Numbered from the stretch's first letter, positions 23,143 to 35,141 are shown. The stretch is DNA of 64,000 nt from Closterium sp. NIES-65 (GCA_948144175.1 CANXME010001298.1:1234614-1298613); one strand, 5' to 3'. The notes: a model not told the origin generated them from the sequence alone. Made by a program: numbers and translations.

Positions 23143-25302
23143 CAGTACCCTCCTTATTCGGCCGAGTGTGGTCGATTGCGTGAACTGGCACAATAACTCG
23201 GTGAGGGCCGGTTGTGTCGGGCGAGCGGCGTGACCTGTCAGTAGAGGGCCCGTCTTGTACTTACTTCCTGCGTTTCCCTTCTGCTTGGTCTGTTTCTGCT
23301 GCTCAGCTTCCCCCTTTCCCTTAGCGTTTTCCGGGCATTCGCTCTTGCGGTGTCCCGACCTGTTGCACGCAAAGCAGCACCCTTTGAACGGTGCAGCAGC
23401 GGCGTTTGCGGCGACAGCGTGTATCGTGGCATGCTCGTTTGTCCCACGAGGCCGATGTCCCCAGCTACTATTGTTTCCGTTGGACCCCGATCTCGATCGG
23501 CGGAGGAAATCGAGTTTTTCCGCCATAGCGAGGATTTCATTGAACTCGGTAGCATTGCGCAGCTCGATCTCTTGAGCAATTTTGTGCTTCAAGCCGCCGA
23601 TGTAGTGGTCGATACGCGCAATGCCAGAAACTCGCTGGTGTAGTCCAGGACAGAACCGAGGTGATGCTAAGTGCGGAGCCTCTGACGCGCTGCGATAGAA
23701 GCCGCAGTTGGCTTGAATCTCGCGCGCAGACCTGCTCACCATGCATCTGTCACATTTGTGTGAATGTGAATGGTAAGGAGGTTGCGTATAGGAGGATTAA
23801 AATAGTGTATATATTGTATATAGTGAGTCAGTGAAGCGCGAGGATGGGAGCCAAAAGGTCAGTAGGGGTTTTGCGAAGGGAAGGCGGAGAGGAAGGCTGA
23901 CGCTTGCCGAGCCAGAGGGTTGGAGGGTTGCATGGGGGAGAGGGTGGGGCGGTACTTACGTAAGCAAGAGGGTGCTGGCAAGGGGAGGTAGTGGAGAATA
24001 AGGCAACGGCAGCAGGAAGGCAGTCACACCACCAGCAACGGATGGGTGTAAGAATACATGCGTGTTTGTTTACATGTGTGTGCAAGATTGCTCCTAGGAG
24101 CCAGCTGGATCTGGATGATGGCAGCTGGAGGCAAAGTAGCAAGGGCTTGGACAGGATGGCAAGAGGCAGCACTGATGCAAGTCTACTCATGGAGGCTTAT
24201 AGCCACTAGCGTGTACACTTGGATATGGCGGGACAGAGATTAGGTGGAGGAAGAGCTGGTAGAATAGGCGGGACCTTGGAAGCTCTTCTCATTGCTTGTA
24301 TGTTTCCCTTTTTACACGAGTGTTTTACTGCAAACTGAGCAAGCGGCGAAGCTAGGGAGATATGACGAGCAAGATTTCTGTAGGCTAAGGAACTGGAGAA
24401 CCATGTGTTTATGAAGGAGCAGAGAGCTCATCACATACAAGCAATTTGTGGACGGACTAGGGTATGCCCACGAGGTCAGGATTGGACTTTGCTGCAAAGG
24501 ATCTGCTAGTAGAGACGAGGACGATGGAGGGTGACGGGAAGAATGAGCTCGAGACCGGTGGGGAGACGGTCGCACAAGGCGCGGAAGGAGGTGTCACGGA
24601 GAAGTCGGGCGGAGCCACGGGCTCCGGTGTCGAACGCAAACCTCCGCGCGGAACGGAGAGGGAGGGAGTGAGCGCCGGGGCGGAGAAGCCTGCCTCCGAG
24701 GAAGGCGCCGCGTCGACGGGAGGAAGAAGAGGGAGCGATCGGCCATACCAGCGCAGTGCTTCGTGGGAAGGCTTCGAAGAGGAGGTGGCTTTGACGCGAT
24801 GGGGTTACACGATGCTCTCGAAAGTGGAGGTACCAAAGCGATTCATAGGAGAAACGCGGTGCGGGCCGTCCTTGAAGAACTGCCTAATGTAGATGGAGAA
24901 CATGCGGGCGCGATGGGAGCGTGATCGACTGGCTGAAGATGATTTCTTCAAAGGCCTGGCTAACACGCTGACGGGAGAAGCTGAGACATATTACCGAATC
25001 TGCTGGCGCGAACTACTGGATTGGGCAGAGGAAGGAAGGGCGGGGGAGCGGGATCCCAGGAAGCGATTCTTAGAGATGCTGCGAGATCAGTTTCTGCCGC
25101 AGACGCCAGAGCGGGTCGTTGAATTCCGAGACTTTAGACCAAAAAAAGGAGAGTCTCTTCTGACGCATTACGGGCGGCTGGTGGAGCTAATAGAGGATAT
25201 GAATTGTGTGGATCAAGGACGCCTCATCAGCAAGTTCCTAAACTGTCTGAACTATGAGCTGCAACGGGACGTGCAGGTGAAGATCTTCAAGATGGGAGCA
25301 GC

Positions 25303-25479
25303 TGTTAGAATAGTAAGCACAGTGAGGAGCCATAGCTAGGGTTTAGCTAGCTAGGCAAGAGAGAAATGAACAAAGGAGCGGTTTTCACTAGCAGTAGTTG
25401 GGATACATATAGCAAACTCTAACAGGGTTGTACTCGCTATAGAGCACCCCACTACAGGCTAGATAATAATATTCTGACA
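25303..25479 (-). repeat. 3' LTR of non-autonomous element
   Basis: 177 bp, preceded by GCAGC and followed by the polypurine hairpin. Confidence 0.9.
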
Positions 25480-26548
25480 CACCCCCATAGCCAAAGTGGG
25501 GTGTAATCAGCAGAGCACGCAGTCATAGAGCAGGTTCACAATTGCAAGCAAAGCTAGAGGCTATCACAGAGGGCAAGTGAGGAGGAGGAGAGACTGTGGG
25601 GGCGAGAAGATGGGAGGCGGCTGCTGAAGCTGCAGACACACAGGAGCTGCTCGCTCAGTGGCTACCGAAGCAAGGGCCCGGACTACAGGAGTAACTGGCT
25701 CCGCGAAGATTGTAGCCTCCTGACTGGAGCAACTGACCCACAGGCGACTGGCGACTACCGGAGATTGTAGCCTCCGGACTACTGGCGCTACTGACGACAC
25801 GACGGCTGCCTCCACTCAACCTCCCCCAGCTGCCCCACGCCCCTATCACACACCCCCTGCTACACCCCTAGTTCCATTCCCACGACACCTCCCTAGCACC
25901 TCTCCTTCGGCTCCCACACACCCACCCCCTTGAGCGGCAGCTGCAGCAGCGGGAGACGGAGGAGGAGGAGGAGTAGTGGAACGGCGCATAGAAACTGCAC
26001 CCCCATACCCCCCACCCCCAAACCCTAATTCAGGAGAACGGGCAGCAGCAGGGGTGGGGCGCCGTCAGAAGCACGGGGGACAGCGGGCAGCTCAGGGGCA
26101 GAGAGGAACGGGCCGCCCACGGGCTTGGCACAGCCAGACGAACCGTGCGCAGGCGGCCCGAGCCGCGCGCGGGCCTGGCGCAGCCCGTACGGGCCGCGCG
26201 CGGGCCGGGCGCAGCCCGTACGGGCCGCGCTCGGGGCTAGCGCAGCCCGCGCTGGCCGGGACAGGCGACCGGGGACGACGGGCTGGTCCCCGTCGCCCGT
26301 CGAAGCGCCCCCCGGGGGCGACGCGCGGACCGACGGGGCAGAAAGCCACCGCGCGCCTCGGGGCGCACGGCGGGCAGAGAACCGCCGCACGCCCCGGGGC
26401 GCACGGCGGGCAGAAAACCGCCGCGCGCCTCGTGGCGCACGGCAGGCAGAAAACCGCCGTCGCACGCCACGGGGCGTGCAACACACAGAGTAGCAGCGGA
26501 AGCAGTGAGGTGGGCCCACAGGCCAGGAGCGTGAATGCTCTGATACCA

Positions 26549-26725
26549 TGTTAGAATAGTAAGCACAGTGAGGAGCCATAGCTAGGGTTTAGCTAGTTAG
26601 GCAAGAGAGAAATGAACAAAGGAGCGGTTTTCATTAGCACTAGTTGGGATACATATAGCAAACCCTAAGAGGGTTGTACTCGCTATAGAGCACCCCACTA
26701 CAGGCTAGATAATAACATTCTGACA
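26549..26725 (-). repeat. 5' LTR of non-autonomous element
   Basis: 177 bp, preceded by the primer site and followed by GCAGC. Confidence 0.9.
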
Positions 26726-28754
26726 GCAGCTGCTACGCTGAGAATCACATACGAAACGGCAAAAAGGGTGGAAACAGGCAGATGGTTGTTTGAGGTGGAA
26801 TAAACGGGAGAGAGATCGGTGGACAGACGGAGGCCGGCATGGAGCGCTAGCCCAGCGAACGACCGCGGAGAGGCCCAACAGACGCAAGGAAGTGTCACAA
26901 CGGCAAGGGCGGTCACCTGAGGCGCCGCCGAGAGGCCTGACGACGGCAAGGGCGGTCACTTGAGGCGCGACTGCGGCAACCCCCCAGCATGCTCCGTCTG
27001 CGGCAAGGAGGATCATCTAAGGAGGGAATGCCCCGAGGCTCCCACGTGGTTGAAGTGTGGACGGAAGGGTCACGGAGAGCGGGACTGTAACTCGCGACGA
27101 GGGGACACTAAGGAAAAAGGGGAGATGGCGGAGATGCGTACGGAGATTGAGAGGCTATGAGCTCAGCTGGAGGAGCGAGAGAGGGGAACAGAGAAGAGGC
27201 CGGCCATGGTGGCAAGGGAAGAAGAGGAGGAGGACAGAAGGGAAGAAGAATTCCGCCTGAAGGCCAGGCGTGCCAAGGAAAGAGACGAATTGGGCCTAAG
27301 GCCTAGGGAGAGGTACCTGAGACAGCGAGTGGAGGAGCAACAGGAGTATGGGTCAAGACGGCGGGTAGGAGAAGCCAAGGAAGGTTTACCACTGCGACGA
27401 CACCCTTTGGAGAGGCTCAGCTGCGCGGCGTCAGTACTGGTGGCGGAGAAGGGCTACATAACGGTGGGAGGTCTACTGGTGAAGCATGCCATAATTGACA
27501 CGGGCACACACCCAGTGCTAATAGGGAAGCGGCTAGCAGAGCGGCTACAGCTGGATAGGCCAAGGAGGCAGAAAGCCGAAGGGCTAGTGTTGATGACAGC
27601 GGAGGGCGGAGGAACCAAGTGGATGCCAAAGACGCGGGCTACAGTCGAGATAATGATTAGGTGGGGAGGTCCAGAGGAATGCTCGGCGAAACAGGAGTGC
27701 GGCATTTCACCGTCAGAAGATTATGACCTGCTCTTGGGAGTCGAGTTCCTTTACAGCATCGGCGCGACTTTCTACATGTGGGAAGAGAAGCAGCTGTATC
27801 GAGTGACATATTGGGAATATGATGGACCCCTGGCGGAGTCGCCAGTGTGCTTCATTCGCCGCGAGCCGCGGGAGGCCTACCAGGCGGAAGTAAAGACGGC
27901 AGAGCATGAGCTGGGGCAGGTGAACTGGGAGGAGTTGGAGGAGGAGAGGTGATATCATGACTGGCACAGGCAGCAGTGGGGGGAAAGTGGGAGCTTGAAG
28001 CAACTTCACCTGGACAACAGTATGTTTCAGAAGCCGATTGTGCTCCAGGAGTTGTTTGGAGGCATCAGCACGGGATTGGCGGCGGTGTTGAAGGCGCGGC
28101 TGCGAGTAGAGAAGTACATCTACGTAAGCACCATATCAAGAAATTGGAAGAGAGGTATTCCCCACAGCTGTACGAAGGAGCGGTAGACCGAGGGGCAGAG
28201 TGATCTGTCATTACGTGGAGGATGTGGAGGAGGAAGCCCTGGCCCACTGGGGGCACATTGACTTAGTGGTAGCAGGTTGGGAATGTCAAGGGCTGTCACG
28301 GGCTGGGGATCGCACCGTCGTCGTCGTCTTCGTCGTTGCGGGCGACGCCATCACTAGCCGCACTCAAGGGTTGCCCCACACTTCGATGCTGTGATGCCTG
28401 ACGTGCGGGTTCTCAGTGCGTCCCTTGTGTTTGTGACTGTGCTTGTTGTGCTCGTGCGACGTCGTTTTGCATGGACGTTTGTTCTGCCGTTAGCACCGCA
28501 ATTTCTTCGGAGCTTTCGTTCAGTTGCTGCAGCAGTTCGTTCAAGCGTTCCTGTGTGAGCGTCGTGACGTAGATGTGCTCGGCCATTTTGAAGGGCGTCG
28601 GCTCAACTTACTTCTAGGCGCAGTCGTGGCAGCACGCGTTTCGAGAGAAGGCGGGGACAACGGCTCCTAGGTGCTAAGGGGCGTAAGTCCCTTCGAGTAC
28701 GAGATCAGAAGTTGATTTCCTAGGTGCGGAGAATGCGCGGTCCGAAAAGATGGT

Positions 28755-28785
28755 GGCTCTGATACCAAGTGTTACGGGTGCGTAC
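28755..28785 (-). other. Primer site and first LTR block of the base gypsy
   Basis: GGCTCTGATACCA (28755-28767) is the reverse complement of an initiator-Met primer site. TGTTACGGGTG at 28770 starts the LTR, which is broken off at 28785 by the copia insertion. It resumes at 34891. Confidence 0.8.
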
Positions 28786-29222
28786 TGTTGGGAACAAACA
28801 ATCTTAAGCGCCTCTGTCGTGTCGAAACACCAACGTACAAGCGAAGCAGAGCATATCGAGGCACCAGCGAGTCAACCCTCAGAGGTTGAAGTAACCGCTG
28901 GAGGTTACACAAAAGTCAAAGGTCAACGACCTTTGACTTGACAAATGCAGCGCGACAGCAAGGACACACAACTGACTCGACATTGAGCAGTTGCCCGAGT
29001 CGCACTGTATCGAACCGCAACAGTAAAACAGTTTAATTATATCTCTTCGTATTCTTTGTACTCTTATATAAACCTTTGTACATGCTTGTTTTAAACAACT
29101 TACTTTGCCCTCACATACCAGCGCAAGGTGGTTCAAGGACTTCATTTAAACGCTTCCGCTACTACATCACTCTACTCAGAGTTTAACCCTACCAAAGATC
29201 CTCAGGGGCGCTCAGCCCAACA
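28786..29222 (+). repeat. 5' LTR of copia 28786-34885
   Basis: 437 bp. It contains a perfect 12-bp inverted repeat (28913-28939) and a TATATAAA box (29065-29072), giving a likely U3 promoter. Confidence 0.93.
28913..28939. promoter_or_regulatory. 12-bp perfect inverted repeat with W-box cores in LTR
   Basis: Arms AAGTCAAAGGTC and GACCTTTGACTT are separated by AAC. Each arm carries TTGAC/GTCAA cores like plant WRKY-binding W-boxes. The same structure is kept in the other LTR at 34576-34602 with loop AGC. Confidence 0.6.
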
Positions 29223-29285
29223 TGGTATGAGAGTTGGTTAGGGTTACAATTATTTCTCCTTAACACCTATTACTCACCAAGAGAC

Positions 29286-32200
29286 ATGTCTACCAGAAAG
29301 GAGAGGAGCTCCTCCAACGGCTCTCCTGGTACTACTCCTACTCCACCTCGTGCCTCTGGCCTACAGACAGAGGAAGGCACAACAACGAGACCGGCAGCTG
29401 GGTCTACTGAAACACCCGCAAACCAAGGCGCGGGCTTCGATCCAAGCATGATGGAGAAGTTCTTCTCCTTCATGTCCTTCTACGAGCAGCATCAGCAAGG
29501 AGCACCTGCGCAATCAAACAACAGCAACAACAACAACAACGTGACGCCCATGAGTCTCGATGGCTCATCCTACGCACGCGGGAATCAACAACTGCAACCT
29601 ACCTTCGCTCCGTACGAGCCCCAGCGCGGCTCCGTCAGCTTCATGCCACAACCACAACCTGCACCGGGACAAGAGAGAACGCTGGACGCACTACAAGTTC
29701 AGTCGCAGTTCGCGCACGTTCTAAAACTGCAAACGACAAAACCCTTCGACGGGAAGGATTTCTTTACCTGGTCGTTTGAATTCAACCTGATGATGGAAGG
29801 AGCGCAAATCCTTGGCTTCTTCGACGGGTCCCTGCCATACCCAACAAACGGCACACAGTATGAGAAGCAGCAGTACACCTATCAATCGATGATGGCGTAC
29901 ACGATACTACTGAGGAACACCACTCCAACTCAACAACAAAACATACGGTCTTACCGAGGCTACGGCAACTCCGCGGAGCTCGCGTACAATCACTTGAAGA
30001 GCCTGTATCAAGCAACAGACAGCGTAAACCAAAGTCGGTTAATGGCGCAGCTGACAACAATCGAAATGAAACCAGGCGAGAAGGGAATGGCGTATATCAG
30101 TCGCTGCCGCGAGCTGCGCGACAAGCTTCTTCGATGTGGAGGATCGATTTCAGAGGACGCCTTCGTCACGGTTGTCATCGGCGGTCTTGGTCCTCACTGG
30201 CGCTCCACTCGCGCCATACTACGAGCCCACGGGAAAATTTTTGAAGCAGCACTTTGCGCCGAAATCCACGCCGAGCAGCAAGACATGGACCTGCAAGAAG
30301 AACGACACAAGAGAAAGGTATCAGTGCCCGAATTCGCGTTTCACACTTAACGGCACCACAACAACAACAACAATCGATCGAAAATCGTACCTCCGTTCTG
30401 CCACCTCTGCAAGACTTCAGGGCATCCTCGTACGCACTGCCTGAATCGACAACAGTCAACGTCGCCGCAACGCCAACTTTGCCCTTCAAGCAGTCAAGTC
30501 GCCTCAACGCAAGCAAATCCGACAACTTCAGTACAAGTCTCAACAACATCGACGAGACAACCTGCGAAAGGAACAAACATCATCAGCTGCATGGCAAGGC
30601 TGAGTGACTCCTGCGTAACTGAGTCACCACCACATTACTCACCAGAAGAACAACCCGACATACACCGCCATCGCTCAAAGCGAGCCGTCCAGGAAGGATA
30701 CATGGTTCTTGGACAGTTGTTGCGGACAACATATGTGCTCTTCAGGACGTTTCGTTCAACGCGAGCACCAACTTCAACGAGAAGTCGTCATCACTGTCGC
30801 CAATAATCAGAACCTGCGCACACGACGACAAGGAGTAGTGCAACTTCAGTCACGAGAGACGAATGTCATACTGCAAATGTCCAAAGTCCTAATAGCAGAA
30901 GGACTTGGCTACAACTTACTGAGCGTCAGTCAGTTGATGGCGAAAGGCATACATCTGGAAGCCGACAGTACCACCCAGGAGTTCAAGCTGTACCACGGGA
31001 AGGGCGGCCTCTACATCGGAAAGGCGGTCCTGAAGAACAATGTCTTCGTTCTCGATTTCGTCCCAGACCTGGGCACCGCAGACAGTGACGGGATCGTCAC
31101 CTTCACATCTTGGATGCACCCGCCGGATCTCGACCCTGACTTCAGTCCGGAAGGCTTTTGGTATTCACATACCATTCCTGAAGCAGAACGAACACGTGCG
31201 TTAGTAACAATACAAAATTCGGCAGCAGCAGAGACAACATCGGCAGCAGCAGAGACAACATCGGCAGCAGCAGAGACAACATCGGCAGCAGCAGAGACAA
31301 CATCGGCAGCAGCAGAGACAACATCGGCAGCAGCAGAGACAACATCGGCAGCAGCAGAGACATCATCGGCACTAGTAGGAACAACAACAGTAGTAGCAAC
31401 AACGACGCCAGTCCTCGTTGACGAAGCACCACCAACACCCGCACAGCAGCTGAATCCGGCTCAACGGGAAGTCCATAGAAGCGCAAACTTCACCGCCAGC
31501 TTCTACTCCAACTCTGACGCGTGTCGACGCTCACTCGGACACCGCGCCTCCGAAGACATCTGGCACGCACGCATGGGACACCCAAGCAACACTGTGTTAA
31601 ACAACACAATAAGAGTAGGAGTCCTTGACAAGGACTCGTTACTACTACTCGACGGCAGAGAACTTCAACGGGCACGAGGAACATGTCTTACCTGCCCCGA
31701 AGCCGACTTACCACATCGGCCGTTCACTCCTCATCACAACCCGAGCGCACCCGCGTACGCACCACTCGAAAAGGTGTATAGCGACATCCTGTACAATCTG
31801 GAACCAGGACAAGTAATATACAACTACACAATCACCTTTATGGACGCCGCCACCCGTTACGTCTGGCATCTAAACCTACCCAGCCGCGACATGGTCCTCG
31901 AAGCATTCGCTGCTTGGCTACCAGTAGCAGAAAGAGAGTCGGGCGTAAAGCTGAAAAGCTTCCAGTCTGACGGAGGAGGAGAATACACCTCTCAGCGATT
32001 CAAGCAGTACCTGGCGGAAAGGGGAATCAAGCCGCTCCTCTCTCTTCCCTACGCCCATCAGCAGCAAGGTGTAGCAGAAAGAATGAACAGGACTCTGCAG
32101 AACAGCATGCGCAAACTGTTACGTGGCATGCGGCTACTTAACCACCAGTGGCCTGCAGCAATGGACCACGCCGTCATGCTGCACAACTTGCTGTCGTCAT

Positions 32201-34373
32201 CATCGCTTCCGAACAACGCATCACCGCATCTGCTATGGACACGAAAACAGGGCAGCACAAAAATGTTACGAGTGTTCGGATGCATGGTACAGTACCGACC
32301 CCCAGCAGCACGAGCGGGCCGATTTTCTCAACGCGCACAGTGGGGACTACACCTCGGCATCAAAAAGAACTACAACGCGTGGAAAATCTTAGACGTCCAC
32401 TCCAAGGAAACAGAAGCAGCACGCGGCGTCATTTTCTACGAACGACTCACGCTCCAGACATACCTTGCCAACCTGCAAGAGGACCAAGATCCCACAGGTG
32501 GTTTTCGTGGTGACCGAGCCTTCGCCTCACCAGCGGACGAAGCTGACTGGGACGAGCAAAATGTGGCCAACGCATCAGAAGAAGCTGGACCCCTTCCGTT
32601 CTGCTCCGTCGACGTCCCCATGGACGAAGATAACCCTCGCGAAAGTGTCAACGCCGAAACCTTCTACTACTTCGCCGACAACGGTTACGTAACACCTGCG
32701 ACAGTCAACACCAACGAAGCAGAACGAGTAGGACCGAATTTCATACCTGATCCAGAAGCGGGAGATGAAGCCGCTTATCCCGAGGATGCAACTCTTCCCT
32801 GCTACTCACAGACTGGACTGCAGATTCTCGGACTCGTCACCGCAGTCCACGGCAACACTCTTCCTAAGGAGCCTGCGACGGTTCAGCAGGCTCTGGGGGG
32901 GGAACACAGGGAAAAATGGCGTGAAGCCATGGACAGAGAGTTAAAGGCGCTGGAGGAACGGAACACATGGAAAGTTGTCCCCATCAGCGTGGCAAGGAAC
33001 AAGACCATTCTCACCGGGAAATGGGTCTTCCGCGTTAAAACAAAAGCAGACGGCACAATTGAGAAGTTCAAAGCACGCTGGGTTGTGCGTGTGTTTGATC
33101 AGGAGCACGGACGAGACTTCACCGAGACATTCGCCCCGGTTAGCCGACATACCTCACTTCGAATCCTCCTCGCGATCGCCGCCATGAAGAAAAGGAAGCT
33201 ACGGCAAATCGATGTCGCCAACGCGTTCCTCTACGCACCTGTCGACGCGGAAATCTTCGTCGAGCTCCCACACGGTACCAACGGGGAACCTAACCAAGTC
33301 TGTCAACTGCTGAAATCGCTTTCGGGATCAAGCAAGCTCCGCGGCTATGGCAACAGTTCCTACACGCTCGCCTCATTCGCATCGGATTCCGCCAACTACC
33401 TCACGACCAAGGAATGTACCGACTCACTAAAGACACCGACTACATTCTGCTGATCGTCTACGTAGACGACCTACTCTACATCGGCTCCACTGACGACATC
33501 ACCACCTGGTTCGAAGGGGAGCTACAGAGGGACCTCACACTCACGGTCTCCTCTACCGTCACACAGTACCTCGGCTTAAACATTCGGGAAGAAGAAGGCG
33601 CGATCTACCTCAACGCCGCTAAGTACGCCGACACCATCGCCAAACGCTTTGTGCTCACACCTACCACCTTCTCTACGCCCTACCGCTACGAGACAGGAAA
33701 CCACAAGGAAGGATCCTCTCCACTCAAATCCGCCGGGATACGCGACTACCAGAGAAAGCTGGGCTGCCTTCTTTTCGCAGCCGTCACCTGCCGCCCAGAT
33801 CTATCCTACTCCGCAAGCCAGCTCGCCACTTACCTCAAGAAGTCTGAAGCAGAACACCTGGCGGAGCTCGACCGCGCTCTCCACTACTTTGTCAGTACCT
33901 CAACGATCGGCCTAAGCTACTACAAGAACACAACCACACCGACTAAATTAATTGGCTACGTCGACGCTGATCACGCTGGCGACTCAGACAATAGGCGCTC
34001 CTGCACTGGCTACATCTACCGCCTCGAACCTATCGAACCGATCTCCTGGCAATCGAGCAAGCAGGAATTAATTGCTCTCTCGTCAGCTGAAGCATAATAT
34101 ATTGCACTCTGCTCAGCCACTAAGGAAGGACTCTATCTTCGCGAGTTGCTGGAAGAAGCGAAGTTAGCCGAGTTACCCAACTTCACTCTGTTCTGCGACA
34201 ACCAATCTGCAATTCGCATCGCCAACAAAAATGGATTCGCGAACAGAACGAAGCATATCGCTCTGCGATATTTCTTCGTGAAAGACGAGATTGAGAAGGG
34301 GAGACTTGAACTATCCTACTGTCCCACGTCCGAGATGGCAGCTGACTACTTGACCAAGAAGCTCGGAAAATAG
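29286..34373 (+). pseudogene. copia gag-pol coding region (28786-34885 element)
   Basis: Gag starts at 29286. It carries a copia gag core (KPFDGKDFFTWSFEFNLMM; YNHLKSLYQATDSVNQSRLM) to about 30350. A protease-type region follows about 30690-30960, then a spacer with seven TSAAAET repeats (31219-31370) and a pre-integrase motif (HARMGHPS near 31570). Integrase runs about 31770-32200 (FQSDGGGEYTSQRFKQYL; HQQQGVAERMNRTLQNSM), RT about 33000-33560 (LLIVYVDDLLYIGS near 33448), and RNase H about 33955-34340. A few breaks, otherwise complete in order. Confidence 0.88.
31219..31370 (+). repeat. 21-bp tandem repeat coding TSAAAET
   Basis: Seven near-identical 21-bp units (core ACATCGGCAGCAGCAGAGAC), in frame in the copia polyprotein between protease and integrase. 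Confidence 0.9.
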
Positions 34374-34448
34374 AAGTTCGAGTACTACATGCTGCTGACT
34401 GGACAAAGCCACGTCACCAGCAGCGACACTCCAGAAAGCGAAGGGGAG

Positions 34449-34885
34449 TGTTGGGAACAAACAATCTTAAGCGCCTCTGTCGTGTCGAAACACCAAGGCA
34501 CAAGCGAAGCAGAGCATATCGAGGCACCAGCGAGTCAACCCTCGGAGGTTGAAGTAACCGCTAGAGGTTACGCGAAAGTCAAAGGTCAGCGACCTTTGAC
34601 TTGACAAATGCAGCGCGACAGCAAGGACACACAACTGACTCGACATTGAGCAGTTGCCCGAGTCGCACTGTATCGAGCCGCAACAGTAAAACAGTTTAAT
34701 TATATCTCTTTGTATTCTTTGTACTCATATATAAACCTTTGTACTTGCTTGTTTTAAACAACTTACTTTGCCCTCACATACCAGCGCAAGGTGGTTCAAG
34801 GACTTCATTTAAACGCTTCCGCTACTACATCACTCTACTCAGAGTTTAACCCTACCAAAGATCCTAAGGGGCGCTCAGCCCAACA
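34449..34885 (+). repeat. 3' LTR of copia 28786-34885
   Basis: 437 bp. It keeps the same inverted repeat (34576-34602) and TATATAAA box (34728-34735). Confidence 0.93.
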
Positions 34886-34890
34886 CGTAC

Positions 34891-35141
34891 AATGGAACGA
34901 GATAACGAGGATTGCACTATGTGGGCAAAAGATACAAAGTATGATTGAAGGCATGAGCGAATACTTATATGCGAAAAAATGCAACGGTTACGTGGTGCGT
35001 GCGAGCTAGCTAGTGCTAGGCTGGCATGGAGGTTCGGGCTAGTCCCGAAGCGGAGGCCCACTCGGCCGGGCCAGCGGTGCATGGTTTGGTGAAACAGTGC
35101 GCGCGAAGTTGGCGAAGCTCCGTTAGCAGTAACAGGCGAGC
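34891..35141 (-). repeat. Middle block of the base gypsy 5' LTR
   Basis: The stretch GAACGAGATAACGAGGATTG, then GGCATGAGCGAATACTTATA, aligns with the LTRs at 42909-43224 and 48090-48420. The last block is 42784-42846, ending CCCTACA. Confidence 0.75.

Larger units (their letters stand above)
25303..26725 (-). mobile_element. Non-autonomous short-LTR copia relative with target duplication
   Basis: LTRs of 177 bp (25303-25479 and 26549-26725), TGTTAGAATAG...TTCTGACA, differ at about six positions. They are flanked by an exact 5-bp duplication GCAGC (25298-25302 and 26726-26730). A primer site complementary to initiator-Met tRNA (GCTCTGATACCA, 26537-26548, plus strand) abuts the right LTR, and the polypurine hairpin (25479-25504) abuts the left. 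The 1.07-kb interior has no gag, RT or integrase. It holds a GC-rich array (about 26130-26480, units around GGCGCACGGCGGGCAGA). It must rely on proteins of autonomous relatives. Both ends look whole. Confidence 0.9.
23748..28310 (+). mobile_element. Ty3/gypsy fragment carrying a C5-DNA-methyltransferase domain
   Basis: A plus-strand gypsy fragment lies between two parts of the minus-strand gypsy gag (23745 and 28310), so it inserted there. About 23748-24463 is non-coding and is probably LTR and leader, but its internal limits are not resolved. Gag, zinc knuckles, aspartic protease and the first part of a cytosine-5 methyltransferase follow. No RT or integrase is present on its right. A small non-autonomous copia element (25303-26725) is inserted in its gag. 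It is a fragment with many breaks. Confidence 0.75.
24464..28310 (+). pseudogene. gag, protease and C5-cytosine methyltransferase remnant of a gypsy element
   Basis: A retrotransposon gag region runs about 24890-25300 (RFLEMLRDQFLPQTPE; LLTHYGRLVELIEDM). Two zinc knuckles (CSVCGKEDHLRREC; KCGRKGHGERDC) lie about 26990-27090. A charged helical stretch follows, then an aspartic protease (AIIDTGTHPVLIGKRL near 27490; YDLLLGVEFLYSIGATFY near 27722). After it, 28021-28120 encodes LQELFGGISTGLAAVLK and VEKYIYV. This resembles the AdoMet-binding motif I and motif II of C5-DNA methyltransferases. At 28200-28310, HIDLVVAGWECQGLSRAG resembles catalytic motif IV, with the cysteine in the usual Cys-Gln context. 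The domain assignment is made by motif, not by search. Captured methyltransferases are known in charophyte and dinoflagellate retrotransposons. It is a fossil with several breaks. Confidence 0.7.
28786..34885 (+). mobile_element. Ty1/copia retrotransposon with target duplication
   Basis: LTRs of 437 bp (28786-29222 and 34449-34885) begin TGTTGGGAACAAACAATC and end CTCAGCCCAACA. They differ at about 12 positions (under 3 percent). An exact 5-bp duplication CGTAC flanks the element (28781-28785 and 34886-34890). A primer site TGGTATGAGAG starts at 29223 and a purine tract (AAGCGAAGGGGAG) precedes 34449. It interrupts the 5' LTR of the base gypsy. Coding is copia-type gag to RNase H. Nearly whole, with a few breaks. 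Confidence 0.95.
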
